Positions 9,161 to 17,789 of a stretch of 64,000 nucleotides of DNA are shown one piece after another. The stretch comes from Flavobacterium terrae (lineage in GTDB: Bacteria; Bacteroidota; Bacteroidia; Flavobacteriales; Flavobacteriaceae): the NCBI RefSeq assembly GCF_900142035.1, contig NZ_FQZI01000001.1:558001-622000 (forward strand), given 5' to 3'. Under the pieces are notes generated by a model. That model was given only the letters and a program-made list of their open reading frames with translations. It was not told the origin of the DNA and made no database searches. The number at the start of each line of letters is the position of its first letter. Within the stretch, counting starts at the first letter, position 1. The position numbers and the translations under genes are program-made.

Positions 9161-10318
9161 ATGCCATTTTATCATAAACTAGGAAAAATACCTCACAAGC
9201 GTCATATACAGTTCCGAAAAGAGAATGGAGATTTGTATTATGAACAATTATTCGGAACAATTGGTTTTGACGGAATGTCAACTAATATGTATCACGAAAA
9301 TAGACCTACACAGGTTAAGGAAATCAGAAAACAATATTCTGTAGCGCCAAAAATTGCTAAAGCAAATAATATTCAATCCTATAGACTTCGTGGTTTTCAA
9401 GTAGAACCAACAGATGATTTTTTAGAAAGCAGAAAGATTGTGCTTACCAACTCTGACTGTCACATAGCTTTGGCAGCGCCAAAAAAATCTACTACTGATT
9501 ATTTTTACAAAAACACTGATTCTGATGAGGTGATTTTTATTCACCGTGGTACTGGAAAACTAAGAACCATGCTTGGTAACTTAGATTTTAAGTATGGTGA
9601 TTATTTAGTTATTCCTCGTGGAATGATTTATAAAATTGATTTTGATACAGAAGATAATCGTTTATTTATTGTAGAATCACATCGTCCAGTTTATACCCCA
9701 AAACGTTATCGTAACTGGTTTGGTCAATTGTTAGAACATTCTCCTTTTTGTGAAAGAGACATACGTCAGCCACAAGAATTAGAAACTTATAATGAAAAAG
9801 GTGAATTTGTTATAAAGGTTAAAAAGAAAGATGAAATCTTTGAAATGGTTTATGCTACACATCCTTTTGATGTGATTGGTTATGATGGTTTCAATTATCC
9901 GTATGCACTTTCAATTCATGATTTTGAACCAATTACTGGTAGAATTCATCAACCGCCTCCAGTACACCAAACTTTCGAGACCGATGCTTTTGTAATTTGT
10001 TCATTTGTACCTCGTTTGTACGATTATCATCCAGAGTCTATTCCGGCACCATATAATCACAGCAATATTGATAGTGATGAGGTTCTATATTATGTAGATG
10101 GGGATTTTATGAGTAGAAATGACATCGAAGCAGGGCATATTTCATTACATCCAGCTGGTATTCCTCATGGTCCACATCCTGGAGCGACAGAAAGAAGTAT
10201 TGGAAAAACAGAAACACAAGAATTAGCAGTAATGGTTGATACTTTTAAACCGTTAATGGTTACCGAAGATGCTATGAAAATAGCAGATGAGAAGTATTAT
10301 CAATCTTGGTTAGACTAA
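9161..10318 (+). CDS. hmgA: homogentisate 1,2-dioxygenase
   Basis: An Fe(II) cupin-fold dioxygenase that opens the ring of homogentisate to maleylacetoacetate, the step after HppD in tyrosine breakdown. The 385-residue length fits the short bacterial type. Visible family features are the Fe-ligand region near GRIHQPPPVHQTFE (about 265-278) and the C-terminal GIPHGPHPGATE (about 335-346). The next gene's ATG overlaps the stop by 1 bp, and hppD follows, so the three form one operon. Maleylacetoacetate isomerase and fumarylacetoacetase are not in the window. Confidence 0.96.
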   Translation: MPFYHKLGKIPHKRHIQFRKENGDLYYEQLFGTIGFDGMSTNMYHENRPTQVKEIRKQYSVAPKIAKANNIQSYRLRGFQVEPTDDFLESRKIVLTNSDCHIALAAPKKSTTDYFYKNTDSDEVIFIHRGTGKLRTMLGNLDFKYGDYLVIPRGMIYKIDFDTEDNRLFIVESHRPVYTPKRYRNWFGQLLEHSPFCERDIRQPQELETYNEKGEFVIKVKKKDEIFEMVYATHPFDVIGYDGFNYPYALSIHDFEPITGRIHQPPPVHQTFETDAFVICSFVPRLYDYHPESIPAPYNHSNIDSDEVLYYVDGDFMSRNDIEAGHISLHPAGIPHGPHPGATERSIGKTETQELAVMVDTFKPLMVTEDAMKIADEKYYQSWLD

Positions 10319-10752
10319 TGAATAATAAATTACCTGCTGACCCATCAGCTTTGATATTTGGAGTAATTGCTTCAGTAATAATATTTTTAGGTTTTTGTTG
10401 TGGGTTATTAGTGTTTGTTTCGTTGGTTTTAGGGGTTATAGGATTAGTTCTTTCAATTAAAAGCCTTAAAGAATATGAAATAAATCCAACTAATTATTCA
10501 TCTCAAAGCTATCAAAATGTTTATGTAGCAAAAATTGTTTGCATAATAGCGACGATTTTATCCTCTTTATATTTTATAGTTATTTTGGTTGTAGTAATAA
10601 TTTATCAAGTTAGTTTATTTGATGTTTTTAAAAATAATCTAGAAGAAAACAATAATCAACAAATCAATGATTCTGTTTTTAGAATTAAAGAAAATAATAT
10701 AAATGATTCAATCTACATTGATTCTACTTTTGTAGATTCAATTAAAAAGTAA
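10318..10752 (+). CDS. small double-membrane-segment protein (CCC-motif-like), unknown function
   Basis: A 144-residue protein with N-terminal NNKLPADPSAL, a first hydrophobic segment containing FCCGLLVF, a second at about 75-100 and a polar tail rich in Asn and Asp. It resembles short flavobacterial membrane proteins with a Cys-rich first helix (CCC-motif or DUF4190-like). The ATG overlaps the hmgA stop (ATGA arrangement), which fixes the start and implies translational coupling. It lies between two tyrosine-catabolic enzymes but has no evident enzymatic role; a membrane accessory function is only a guess. Confidence 0.72.
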   Translation: MNNKLPADPSALIFGVIASVIIFLGFCCGLLVFVSLVLGVIGLVLSIKSLKEYEINPTNYSSQSYQNVYVAKIVCIIATILSSLYFIVILVVVIIYQVSLFDVFKNNLEENNNQQINDSVFRIKENNINDSIYIDSTFVDSIKK

Positions 10753-10757
10753 AAAAT

Positions 10758-11921
10758 ATGGCACAAGAAATAAAATCAGTAGAATACGGATTAGAAAAAA
10801 TATTTGAAGGAGCACAAGATTTCCTTCCGTTGTTAGGAACAGATTATGTAGAATTTTATGTGGGTAATGCTAAACAAGCCGCACATTTCTACAAAACAGC
10901 TTTCGGTTTTCAATCACTGGCTTATGCAGGATTAGAAACAGGTGTAAAAGACAGAGCCTCTTATGTGTTAAAACAAGACAAAATCCGTTTGGTTTTAACT
11001 ACCGCTTTAAATAGCAATTCACCTATTGGAGAACATGTTAAAAAGCATGGAGATGGTGTAAAAGTTATTGCACTGTGGGTTGAAGATGCTCGTTCAGCTT
11101 ATGAAGAAACTACGAAACGTGGAGCAAAATCGTATTTTGAGCCAGTTGTTGAAAAAGATGAAAATGGTGAAGTGGTTCGTGCCGGTATTTACGGTGCTTA
11201 TGGCGAAACTGTATTTATTTTTGTTGAGCGCAAAAATTACAATGGAATCTTTTTACCTGGATATAGTGAATGGAAATCAGACTATAATCCAGAGCCAGTT
11301 GGATTAAAATATATTGACCACATGGTTGGCAATACGGGATGGAATAGAATGAATGAAGCTGTAAAATGGTTTGAAGATGTGATGGGATTTGTAAACTTTC
11401 TTTCGTTTGATGACAAACAAATTACTACTGAATATTCTGCTCTAATGTCTAAAGTAATGTCAAATGGTAATGGGCGTATAAAATTCCCTATCAATGAACC
11501 AGCTAATGGGAAAAAGCGTTCTCAAATAGAAGAATATTTAGATTTTTATGAAGATGAAGGAGTGCAGCATATTGCTATCGCTACTGATGATATTATTTCA
11601 ACTGTGGCAGAAATGAAAGCTCGAGGAATTGAATTTTTAAGCACACCGCCACAAGCGTATTACGATGCGATTCCAGAAAGATTGAAAGATCATATGTCTA
11701 AATTTAAAGAAGATATCAATGAACTTCAAAGATTAGGAATCATGATTGATGCTGATGAAGAAGGATATTTACTTCAAATTTTTACGAAACCAGTAGAAGA
11801 TCGTCCGACACTTTTCTTTGAAATTATTCAAAGAATGGGAGCTCGTGGTTTTGGAGCAGGAAATTTTAAAGCGCTTTTTGAATCTATAGAAAGAGAACAA
11901 GAACTTAGAGGTACTTTATAA
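10758..11921 (+). CDS. hppD: 4-hydroxyphenylpyruvate dioxygenase
   Basis: A non-heme Fe(II) enzyme that converts 4-hydroxyphenylpyruvate to homogentisate, which HmgA then cleaves. The 387-residue protein has two vicinal-oxygen-chelate domains (about 20-160 and 185-360). The iron ligands are visible as His in YIDHMVGNT, His in VQHIAIATDD and Glu in LFFEIIQRMG. The C-terminal GARGFGAGNFKALF matches the helix that gates the active site. It starts 5 bp after the small membrane protein gene and ends the operon before a terminator. Confidence 0.97.
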   Translation: MAQEIKSVEYGLEKIFEGAQDFLPLLGTDYVEFYVGNAKQAAHFYKTAFGFQSLAYAGLETGVKDRASYVLKQDKIRLVLTTALNSNSPIGEHVKKHGDGVKVIALWVEDARSAYEETTKRGAKSYFEPVVEKDENGEVVRAGIYGAYGETVFIFVERKNYNGIFLPGYSEWKSDYNPEPVGLKYIDHMVGNTGWNRMNEAVKWFEDVMGFVNFLSFDDKQITTEYSALMSKVMSNGNGRIKFPINEPANGKKRSQIEEYLDFYEDEGVQHIAIATDDIISTVAEMKARGIEFLSTPPQAYYDAIPERLKDHMSKFKEDINELQRLGIMIDADEEGYLLQIFTKPVEDRPTLFFEIIQRMGARGFGAGNFKALFESIEREQELRGTL

Positions 11922-11941
11922 AATATTCAATAAAATTTATC

Positions 11942-11975
11942 AAAATCCGAAAAATGTAGTTTTTTCGGATTTTTT
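11942..11975 (+). terminator. intrinsic terminator after hppD
   Basis: A 13-bp stem (11942-11954 with 11961-11973, core TCCGAAAAA/TTTTTCGGA) with a 6-nt loop and T tract. It closes the hmgA-hppD operon. The 419-bp gap to the DUF3108 gene continues with AT-rich sequence and then the candidate RNA gene at 12169-12276. Confidence 0.9.
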
Positions 11976-12129
11976 CTTTTTATAAAGGCTTGATTTTTAG
12001 TCTTTTTCTAATTTTTAACTTTTAGTTTTGTTAATGTTATATTAATAAAAATTCATTTTCATTGAATAATCGTCAAAAGAAAACGTTGTAGTAACTATTG
12101 TTTTGATAAAAATATGTTAAAGTTGATTT

Positions 12130-12165
12130 TTTGCTATTAATAATTAAAAACCTGTTATATCTTTG
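12130..12165 (+). promoter_or_regulatory. candidate promoter of the 12.2-kb small RNA
   Basis: A perfect Bacteroidota -7 box TATCTTTG lies at 12158-12165. The nearest TTTG (12130-12133) is 24 nt upstream, longer than the 19-21 nt seen at other promoters here. The predicted start is about 12169. Confidence 0.6.
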
Positions 12166-12168
12166 CAG

Positions 12169-12276
12169 AGCAATTGAAAGGGGTGGTTCCCTCTTAATTG
12201 ATAAATTTTCATAATTTATAGTTTTTTGGTTGGTTAATAGCATAAAAACTCAGTCAGCAATGACTGGGTTTTTTTG
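12169..12276 (+). ncRNA. candidate structured small RNA or attenuator leader
   Basis: About 105 nt from a -7 box to an intrinsic terminator, without a convincing ORF. Three hairpins are visible. The first is 12171-12182 with 12189-12200: 12 positions, one A-C mismatch and one G-U, loop GTGGTT. The second is ATAAATT/AATTTAT around TTCAT (about 12201-12219). The third is a 10-bp terminator stem, 12247-12256 with 12261-12270, with GCAA tetraloop and T tract. The next gene starts 65 bp further on, so this could be an independent small RNA or a terminating leader of the DUF3108 gene. I do not recognise an Rfam family. Confidence 0.55.
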
Positions 12277-12340
12277 TTTTTTATTAACTTTGGAATGGAT
12301 ATTGTATTCTTTACCTAAAAAGGATATAAATTCAAAGAAC

Positions 12341-13114
12341 ATGAAACTAAAATTAATATTTCTATCTCTATTATTTACGACAGCTGTTTTTTCTCAAAAA
12401 CCAGAAGCTTTTGATGTTGGTGAATGGTTTAAGTTTCGTATTCATTACGGATTAGTGAATGCGGGTTATGCCGAACTAGAACTAAAAGAAGCTAACAGAA
12501 GTGGTAAAAAGGTTTTCTATGCTGTAGGTCATGGCTATACGGTAGGTATGTCACGTTTCTTTTTTAAAGTAGATGATCATTATCAGAGTCAATTTGATAA
12601 AGAAACTACAAAACCATATCAATATCTAAGAAAAATTGATGAAGGAGGTTATACTAAAGACCAAGAAGGATTTTTTAGTCAAGAAAAAAACACTGTTTTA
12701 GTTAAAGATTACAAGCATAAGACTGAAAAGACATTTAATGTTACCGAGAATGTTCAGGACATTGTATCTTCATTTTATTATCTTAGAAATCATCCAAATA
12801 TTGATAAACTTAAAGTAGGTGAGTCTATAATGATTGATATGTTTTTTGATGATGAAATTTATAAATTCAAATTAAAATACGTTGGAAAAGAAAAGCTGAG
12901 AACTAAATTTGGTAAAGTCAATACAATGATATTTAAGCCAATAGTTCAGTCTGGCCGAGTATTTAAAGAAGAAGAAAGTCTGACGGTTTGGGTATCAGAC
13001 GATGAAAACAAAGTGCCTTTACGAATCAAAGCTGATTTAGCTGTAGGTTCACTTAAAGCTGATTTGGACGCTTTTAAAGGTTTAAAAAATCCATTTATGG
13101 TAATTTCAAAATAA
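12341..13114 (+). CDS. DUF3108 domain-containing exported protein
   Basis: A 257-residue protein with a signal peptide (MKLKLIFLSLLFTTAVFSQ, cleavage near 19) and then a DUF3108 domain: EWFKFRIHYGLVNAGYAELE near the start and a central DIVSSFYYLRN. The family is predicted to be a periplasmic or outer-membrane-linked beta-rich protein of unknown function. ATG 12341 is right because it precedes the signal peptide; the frame upstream runs back through a terminator hairpin. The dioxygenase gene starts 3 bp after the stop, so both share a transcript. Confidence 0.87.
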   Translation: MKLKLIFLSLLFTTAVFSQKPEAFDVGEWFKFRIHYGLVNAGYAELELKEANRSGKKVFYAVGHGYTVGMSRFFFKVDDHYQSQFDKETTKPYQYLRKIDEGGYTKDQEGFFSQEKNTVLVKDYKHKTEKTFNVTENVQDIVSSFYYLRNHPNIDKLKVGESIMIDMFFDDEIYKFKLKYVGKEKLRTKFGKVNTMIFKPIVQSGRVFKEEESLTVWVSDDENKVPLRIKADLAVGSLKADLDAFKGLKNPFMVISK

Positions 13115-13117
13115 ATT

Positions 13118-14041
13118 ATGAGTGATTATTCTGCATTAGTAAACGAGATTGACGAAAAATATAAAGCAATAAATCAAAAAACCGAAGCTCATTTAGAAGG
13201 GTTACTTTGGTCTAAACCAATAACTTATTGGGATTATATACAAACAGATGCGCTTTTAGGCTTGCAAATTCAAAGAACTACTTTGCCTGATGAAAATGTA
13301 TTTATTATGTATCATCAAATCAATGAGTTGTTGTTTAAAATGATATTGTGGGAAATCAAACAAGTTTCTTATGCAGAGAAGTTAACCACTGCTTTTTTTG
13401 CAGAACGATTAATGAGAATTAGTAGATACTTTGATATGCTTACTACATCTTTTACCATTATGGGTGACGGAATGGAAGTAGAGCAGTACATGAAATTTAG
13501 ACATACTTTGACTCCAGCTAGCGGTTTTCAAAGTGCGCAATATCGATTAATTGAATTTTGTTCGACAGACCTTATAAACTTAATTGATTATAGATTTAGA
13601 GCAACTATTGATAGAAATACTCCTTATGAGCATGCTTTGGAGCATTTGTATTGGCAAGCTGCGGGCAAAGATTATCACACTGGAGAAAAATCTTATTTCT
13701 TAAAACAATTCGAAGAAAAATACAAAGATTTGTTTTTACGTACCATGGAAGAATATAATACTATTAATCTTTGGAGAAAGTTTAAAGAGTTGCCAGAAGT
13801 AGATCAAAAAGATCCTGAATTGGTAAAAGCTATGCGTCATTACGATTATACTGTGAATATCACTTGGGTAATGGGACACTACAATGCTGCAAAAAAGTAT
13901 ATTGATAATGGAAAAGGAGATGGCGAAGCAACAGGAGGAAGCGATTGGAAAAAATATATGCATCCTAGATATCAAAGAAGGATTTTCTTTCCAGAGCTGT
14001 GGTCAGAACATGAATTAGCTACTTGGGGTGAAAATGTTTAA
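13118..14041 (+). CDS. tryptophan 2,3-dioxygenase family protein
   Basis: A cytoplasmic heme enzyme that opens the indole ring of L-tryptophan to N-formylkynurenine, the first step of the kynurenine route. The 307-residue protein shows the family signatures: MYHQINELLFKM (distal pocket), RHTLTPASGFQSAQYR, a late His in ITWVMGHYNAAKKYI as proximal-heme-ligand candidate, and GEATGGSDWKKYM, equivalent to the substrate-loop GTGGS motif. It adds tryptophan breakdown to the tyrosine genes upstream. No kynureninase or formamidase is visible nearby, so the branch is incomplete here. Confidence 0.93.
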   Translation: MSDYSALVNEIDEKYKAINQKTEAHLEGLLWSKPITYWDYIQTDALLGLQIQRTTLPDENVFIMYHQINELLFKMILWEIKQVSYAEKLTTAFFAERLMRISRYFDMLTTSFTIMGDGMEVEQYMKFRHTLTPASGFQSAQYRLIEFCSTDLINLIDYRFRATIDRNTPYEHALEHLYWQAAGKDYHTGEKSYFLKQFEEKYKDLFLRTMEEYNTINLWRKFKELPEVDQKDPELVKAMRHYDYTVNITWVMGHYNAAKKYIDNGKGDGEATGGSDWKKYMHPRYQRRIFFPELWSEHELATWGENV

Positions 14042-14094
14042 AAAATTATTATATTAGCATTTCTGTCAAATTTCCCAGCAATTTGGGAATAAAA

Positions 14095-15327
14095 ATGCTT
14101 CTTTTGAAAAAATACATTGCCTTATTATTAGTTTTATTATTTGTTGTTTCTTGTAAAGAGGACAAAGTTGAGCAAAAAATACCTGTTAAAAAAGTAGAAC
14201 CTATTAGATATGATTTTGGTTTTAAGTTAAACGATTTCAGTGTTATATCTGATACCATAAGAAAGGATGATACTTTTGGAAGTATTTTGCAAAAACAAAA
14301 TTTAAACGGCAAGCAAATCTATGATGTAATTGCTAAAGTAAAAGATACATTTAATGTAAGGATAGTGAGGTTGGGTAAACCTTATACCATGCTTCTTTCA
14401 AAAGACAAATCAAAACGACTTCAATATTTTATCTACCAGCCTGATCAGTTAACGTATTATGTAATTGATTTTAATGATTCTATTGTTAAAGCTAAAAAAA
14501 AATTAAAACCGGTTACATTTAAAAGACGCACAGTGGCTGGTGAGCTAAATGGTTCCCTGTCAGAAACGCTGAAAAATGAAGGTGTGGCAGCTTCTTTATC
14601 TTCAAAATTAACAAGTGTATTTAAGTGGTCTATAGACTTTTTTAAATCTCAAAAAGGAGATAAGTTCGCTGTTACTTTTACAGAAAGATATATTAATGAT
14701 ACTATTTATGATGGTGTAGATTCTCTTGAATGTGCTTTCTTTGAATACAAAGGGAAAAAAGTTTATGCCTTTCCATTCAAACAAAATCCATCAGATAGAA
14801 AAGTTGACTATTATGATGAAGAAGGAAAAGCCTTAAAGAATTTCTTTTTAAAAGCACCTTTAAAAACAATTAACATCACTTCACGTTTTTCTAAAAGAAG
14901 GTATCATCCTGTTCAAAAATTTTTCAAACCACATAACGGAACCGATTATGCTGCTCCTCATGGCACACCTATTATGTCAACCGCAAATGGAATAGTCGAA
15001 TTGGCTGGATATTCTGCTGGAAATGGGAATCACGTTAAGGTAAAACATGATAAAACTTACTCTACTCAATATTTGCATATGTCTAAAATTTTGGTCAGAA
15101 AAGGGCAGCATGTTAGACAAGGTCAGATAATTGGTAAAGTTGGTAGTACAGGTTTAGCAACTGGTCCTCATGTGTGTTATAGGTTTTGGAAAAACGGCAA
15201 ACAAGTTGATGCTTTAAAGCTAAAGCTTCCTAATTCTGCTCCTATGGATAAAAAGAACTTGCCAAAGTTTATTGCTTTTATGACTCCATTAAAAAGAGAA
15301 CTGGACAGTATAGCAGCAATTAAATAG
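14095..15327 (+). CDS. M23-family peptidoglycan endopeptidase, lipoprotein
   Basis: A 410-residue lipoprotein (lipobox VVSCK, Cys19 region) with a LysM/OapA-like N-terminal half and a C-terminal LytM peptidase domain. Zinc and catalytic residues are visible in HNGTDYAAP, LHMSKI and GPHVCYRFW. Such enzymes cut peptide cross-links in peptidoglycan for growth or division. ATG 14095 is chosen since it directly precedes the signal peptide; a TTG at 14083 would add four residues. It lies 53 bp after the tryptophan dioxygenase gene and is followed closely by a small lipoprotein gene. Confidence 0.92.
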   Translation: MLLLKKYIALLLVLLFVVSCKEDKVEQKIPVKKVEPIRYDFGFKLNDFSVISDTIRKDDTFGSILQKQNLNGKQIYDVIAKVKDTFNVRIVRLGKPYTMLLSKDKSKRLQYFIYQPDQLTYYVIDFNDSIVKAKKKLKPVTFKRRTVAGELNGSLSETLKNEGVAASLSSKLTSVFKWSIDFFKSQKGDKFAVTFTERYINDTIYDGVDSLECAFFEYKGKKVYAFPFKQNPSDRKVDYYDEEGKALKNFFLKAPLKTINITSRFSKRRYHPVQKFFKPHNGTDYAAPHGTPIMSTANGIVELAGYSAGNGNHVKVKHDKTYSTQYLHMSKILVRKGQHVRQGQIIGKVGSTGLATGPHVCYRFWKNGKQVDALKLKLPNSAPMDKKNLPKFIAFMTPLKRELDSIAAIK

Positions 15328-15342
15328 TTGTGCTTTTTTTAT

Positions 15343-15810
15343 ATGAAAATAAGAACTTTAATAATTGTTTTATTTTTAAATATACTAATGCTTAGTTGCT
15401 TAGAAAATAATTCTAGACAAGAAAACAATTTATCAATGAATTTAAATAATCAATTTGAAGAATGGGTTAAGAATATCAATTCAAACGAAAAAATTGAAAA
15501 TAATATTAAGGCTTTCAATTTTGGATTATTTGAAACCGAAAATGGATATACGATGTACTTAATTGGAGCAAAGGAGTACAAAGAAAATGATGATGATTGG
15601 GCAACAGTAGTAGATTTTGAACCGACTGATAAATATTTTGAAATGGATAAGTCAATCATAAAAGATAAAGATTGGAAAGAAGTTCTAAAATTATCTACTG
15701 ATCTAGTAAGTGATTATGTAAAATCGAAAGGTTTTGAAAATTCTTTTTTAAAAAATGCAGAAGTAATTACTGTTGGTTTTGATGATGGAGATTTAATAAG
15801 AATTAAGTAA
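15343..15810 (+). CDS. small lipoprotein, unknown function
   Basis: A 155-residue protein with a lipoprotein signal peptide (IVLFLNILMLSCLEN, lipid Cys near 19), then a polar acidic domain with ENGYTMYLIGAKEY and ADDDWATVVDFEP-like strands. I do not recognise a family; short proteins of this shape are common in Bacteroidota next to toxin-immunity or hypothetical genes. ATG 15343 is taken because the frame upstream (TTG at 15328) abuts the M23 stop. It probably shares the M23 transcript. Confidence 0.7.
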   Translation: MKIRTLIIVLFLNILMLSCLENNSRQENNLSMNLNNQFEEWVKNINSNEKIENNIKAFNFGLFETENGYTMYLIGAKEYKENDDDWATVVDFEPTDKYFEMDKSIIKDKDWKEVLKLSTDLVSDYVKSKGFENSFLKNAEVITVGFDDGDLIRIK

Positions 15811-15977
15811 AAATCCATAATTTCTAATAGCAACGTAACAATAGTTTTGTTCTGGTTTTCTGCTTATACACTATAACGTTTTCGTAAAAAAACTCGTTGA
15901 CATATTGGTTTTATTGATGATTTTTAGAAATCAAAGTTGTAACTTCGTTATTGATTTAATTAATAAACACTAAAAAT

Positions 15978-17624
15978 ATGTCTTTGCCATCTGTAAATCC
16001 TACTCAAACTTCAGCTTGGAAAAAATTAGAAGAGCATTATTCAGAAATTGCTAATCTATCTATGCAGGAAATGTTTGCTAATGATCCAGTAAGAGTAGAA
16101 AAATTCAATATACAATGGGGTGATTTTTTGATTGATTATTCTAAAAATAAAATCAATACAAAAACTATCAATTTATTAGTTGAATTAGCAAAAGAAGTAG
16201 GATTAGAAAAGGCAATTAAAAGTTATTTTTCTGGAGATGCTATCAACCAAACTGAAAATCGTGCTGTACTTCACACAGCTTTAAGAGCAAAACAATCAGA
16301 TGTTTTTTTAGTTGATGGGCAAAATGTTATACCTGAAGTGTTTGAGGTTAAGGCTAAAATACAATCATTTACAAACGAAGTACTTTCTGGAGAGAAAAAA
16401 GGATATACAGGAAAAAAATTTACAGATATAGTTAATATTGGTATTGGAGGCTCTGATTTAGGACCTGCAATGGTTGTAGAAGCTTTACAATTTTACAAGA
16501 ATGATTTAAACGTTCATTTCGTGTCAAATATTGATGGAGACCATGTAAATGAGGTTCTAAAAAAAATTAATCCTGAGACAACTCTGTTTGTTGTAGTTTC
16601 AAAGACTTTCACAACTCAGGAAACTTTAACAAATGCAGAAACGATTAGGTCTTGGTTTTTAAAATCAGCAAAACAAGAAGATGTTGCTAAACATTTCGTT
16701 GCTGTTTCAACTAATATTGCTAAAGTAACAGAGTTTGGAATTGATGCTGCTAATGTTTTTCCTATGTGGGATTGGGTTGGAGGTCGTTTTTCGTTATGGA
16801 GTGCAGTAGGTCTGACTATTAGTTTGGCTATTGGTTTTGAAAATTTTGATAAGCTTTTGTCTGGTGCTAATAAAATGGATTTACACTTTAAAGAAGCATC
16901 TTTTGATCAAAATATTCCTGTAATTTTAGGATTGTTAACAATCTGGTACAATAATTTTTTTGGAGCAGAAAGTGAAGCTTTAATCCCGTATTCGCAGTAT
17001 TTGCAAAAATTTGCACCTTATCTTCAACAAGGAATTATGGAAAGTAATGGTAAAAGTGTTGATAGAAACGGTAATTTAATTGGTTATCAAACGGGAACTA
17101 TCATTTGGGGAGAACCAGGTACAAATTCACAGCATGCATTTTTTCAGTTAATACATCAAGGAACAAAATTAATTCCTACAGACTTTATTGGTTTTGTTAA
17201 GCCATTATATGGAGATAAAGACCATCATGATAAATTAATGTCAAATTTCTTTGCTCAGACTGAAGCTTTATTAAATGGAAAAGCAAAAGAACAGGTTAAT
17301 GATGAATTTGCTAAGCAAGGAATTGACAAAGAAAAAGCTGCTTTTTTATTGCCTTTCAAAGTTTTTTCTGGTGATAAACCTACAAACACACTATTAATAA
17401 CATCTCTAACGCCAGAAACCTTGGGGTCACTTATCGCTTTATATGAACATAAGATCTTTGTTCAAGGTATCATTTGGAATATTTTTAGTTATGATCAATG
17501 GGGGGTTGAATTAGGGAAGCAATTAGCCAATTCAATTTTAGAAGAAATTAACAATTCCTTGATTAAAGAACATGATTCTTCTACAAGTTATTTATTAAAT
17601 TATTATCAAAAAAATCAGCGATAA
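15978..17624 (+). CDS. pgi: glucose-6-phosphate isomerase
   Basis: Interconverts glucose 6-phosphate and fructose 6-phosphate in glycolysis and gluconeogenesis. At 548 residues it is the long SIS-domain type. Signatures are [14 protein letters not shown] (about 150-164), [12 protein letters not shown] (about 265-276), the [12 protein letters not shown] region with the catalytic Glu loop, and [16 protein letters not shown] near the C-terminus. A weak promoter lies just upstream: TTG at 15914-15916 and TAACTTCG at 15940-15947, 23-nt spacer. The gene is monocistronic, with a TonB receptor 165 bp downstream under its own promoter. Confidence 0.97.
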   Translation: MSLPSVNPTQTSAWKKLEEHYSEIANLSMQEMFANDPVRVEKFNIQWGDFLIDYSKNKINTKTINLLVELAKEVGLEKAIKSYFSGDAINQTENRAVLHTALRAKQSDVFLVDGQNVIPEVFEVKAKIQSFTNEVLSGEKKGYTGKKFTDIVNIGIGGSDLGPAMVVEALQFYKNDLNVHFVSNIDGDHVNEVLKKINPETTLFVVVSKTFTTQETLTNAETIRSWFLKSAKQEDVAKHFVAVSTNIAKVTEFGIDAANVFPMWDWVGGRFSLWSAVGLTISLAIGFENFDKLLSGANKMDLHFKEASFDQNIPVILGLLTIWYNNFFGAESEALIPYSQYLQKFAPYLQQGIMESNGKSVDRNGNLIGYQTGTIIWGEPGTNSQHAFFQLIHQGTKLIPTDFIGFVKPLYGDKDHHDKLMSNFFAQTEALLNGKAKEQVNDEFAKQGIDKEKAAFLLPFKVFSGDKPTNTLLITSLTPETLGSLIALYEHKIFVQGIIWNIFSYDQWGVELGKQLANSILEEINNSLIKEHDSSTSYLLNYYQKNQR

Positions 17625-17734
17625 TTGTTTTTTTAATATTTTATTAAATATAAGGCATTGATTGTTGTTAATTTCGCAATAAAGTCGTTTTTTGATTCTT
17701 CATATGCGTGCATAATGTTAACATTAAATTAACA

Positions 17735-17762
17735 TTGAGCTGAAAAATTTGTTTGAATTTTG
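17735..17762 (+). promoter_or_regulatory. promoter of the TonB receptor gene with overlapping direct repeat
   Basis: TTG at 17735-17737, a 17-nt spacer and GAATTTTG at 17755-17762 (one mismatch to TAnnTTTG). A direct repeat TTAACATT occurs at 17718-17725 and 17729-17736 (11-bp period), its second copy running into the TTG, so a regulator bound there would touch the -33 region. Confidence 0.5.
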
Positions 17763-17789
17763 CTCCAAACAAAAAATTAAATAGCACAA

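Noticed and set aside
12065-12074. AATAATCGTC, reverse complement of the 32.4-kb operator half-site, upstream of the 12.2-kb RNA candidate
   Set aside because: A single inverted copy 84 bp before the -7 box in AT-rich DNA; chance is a sufficient explanation.
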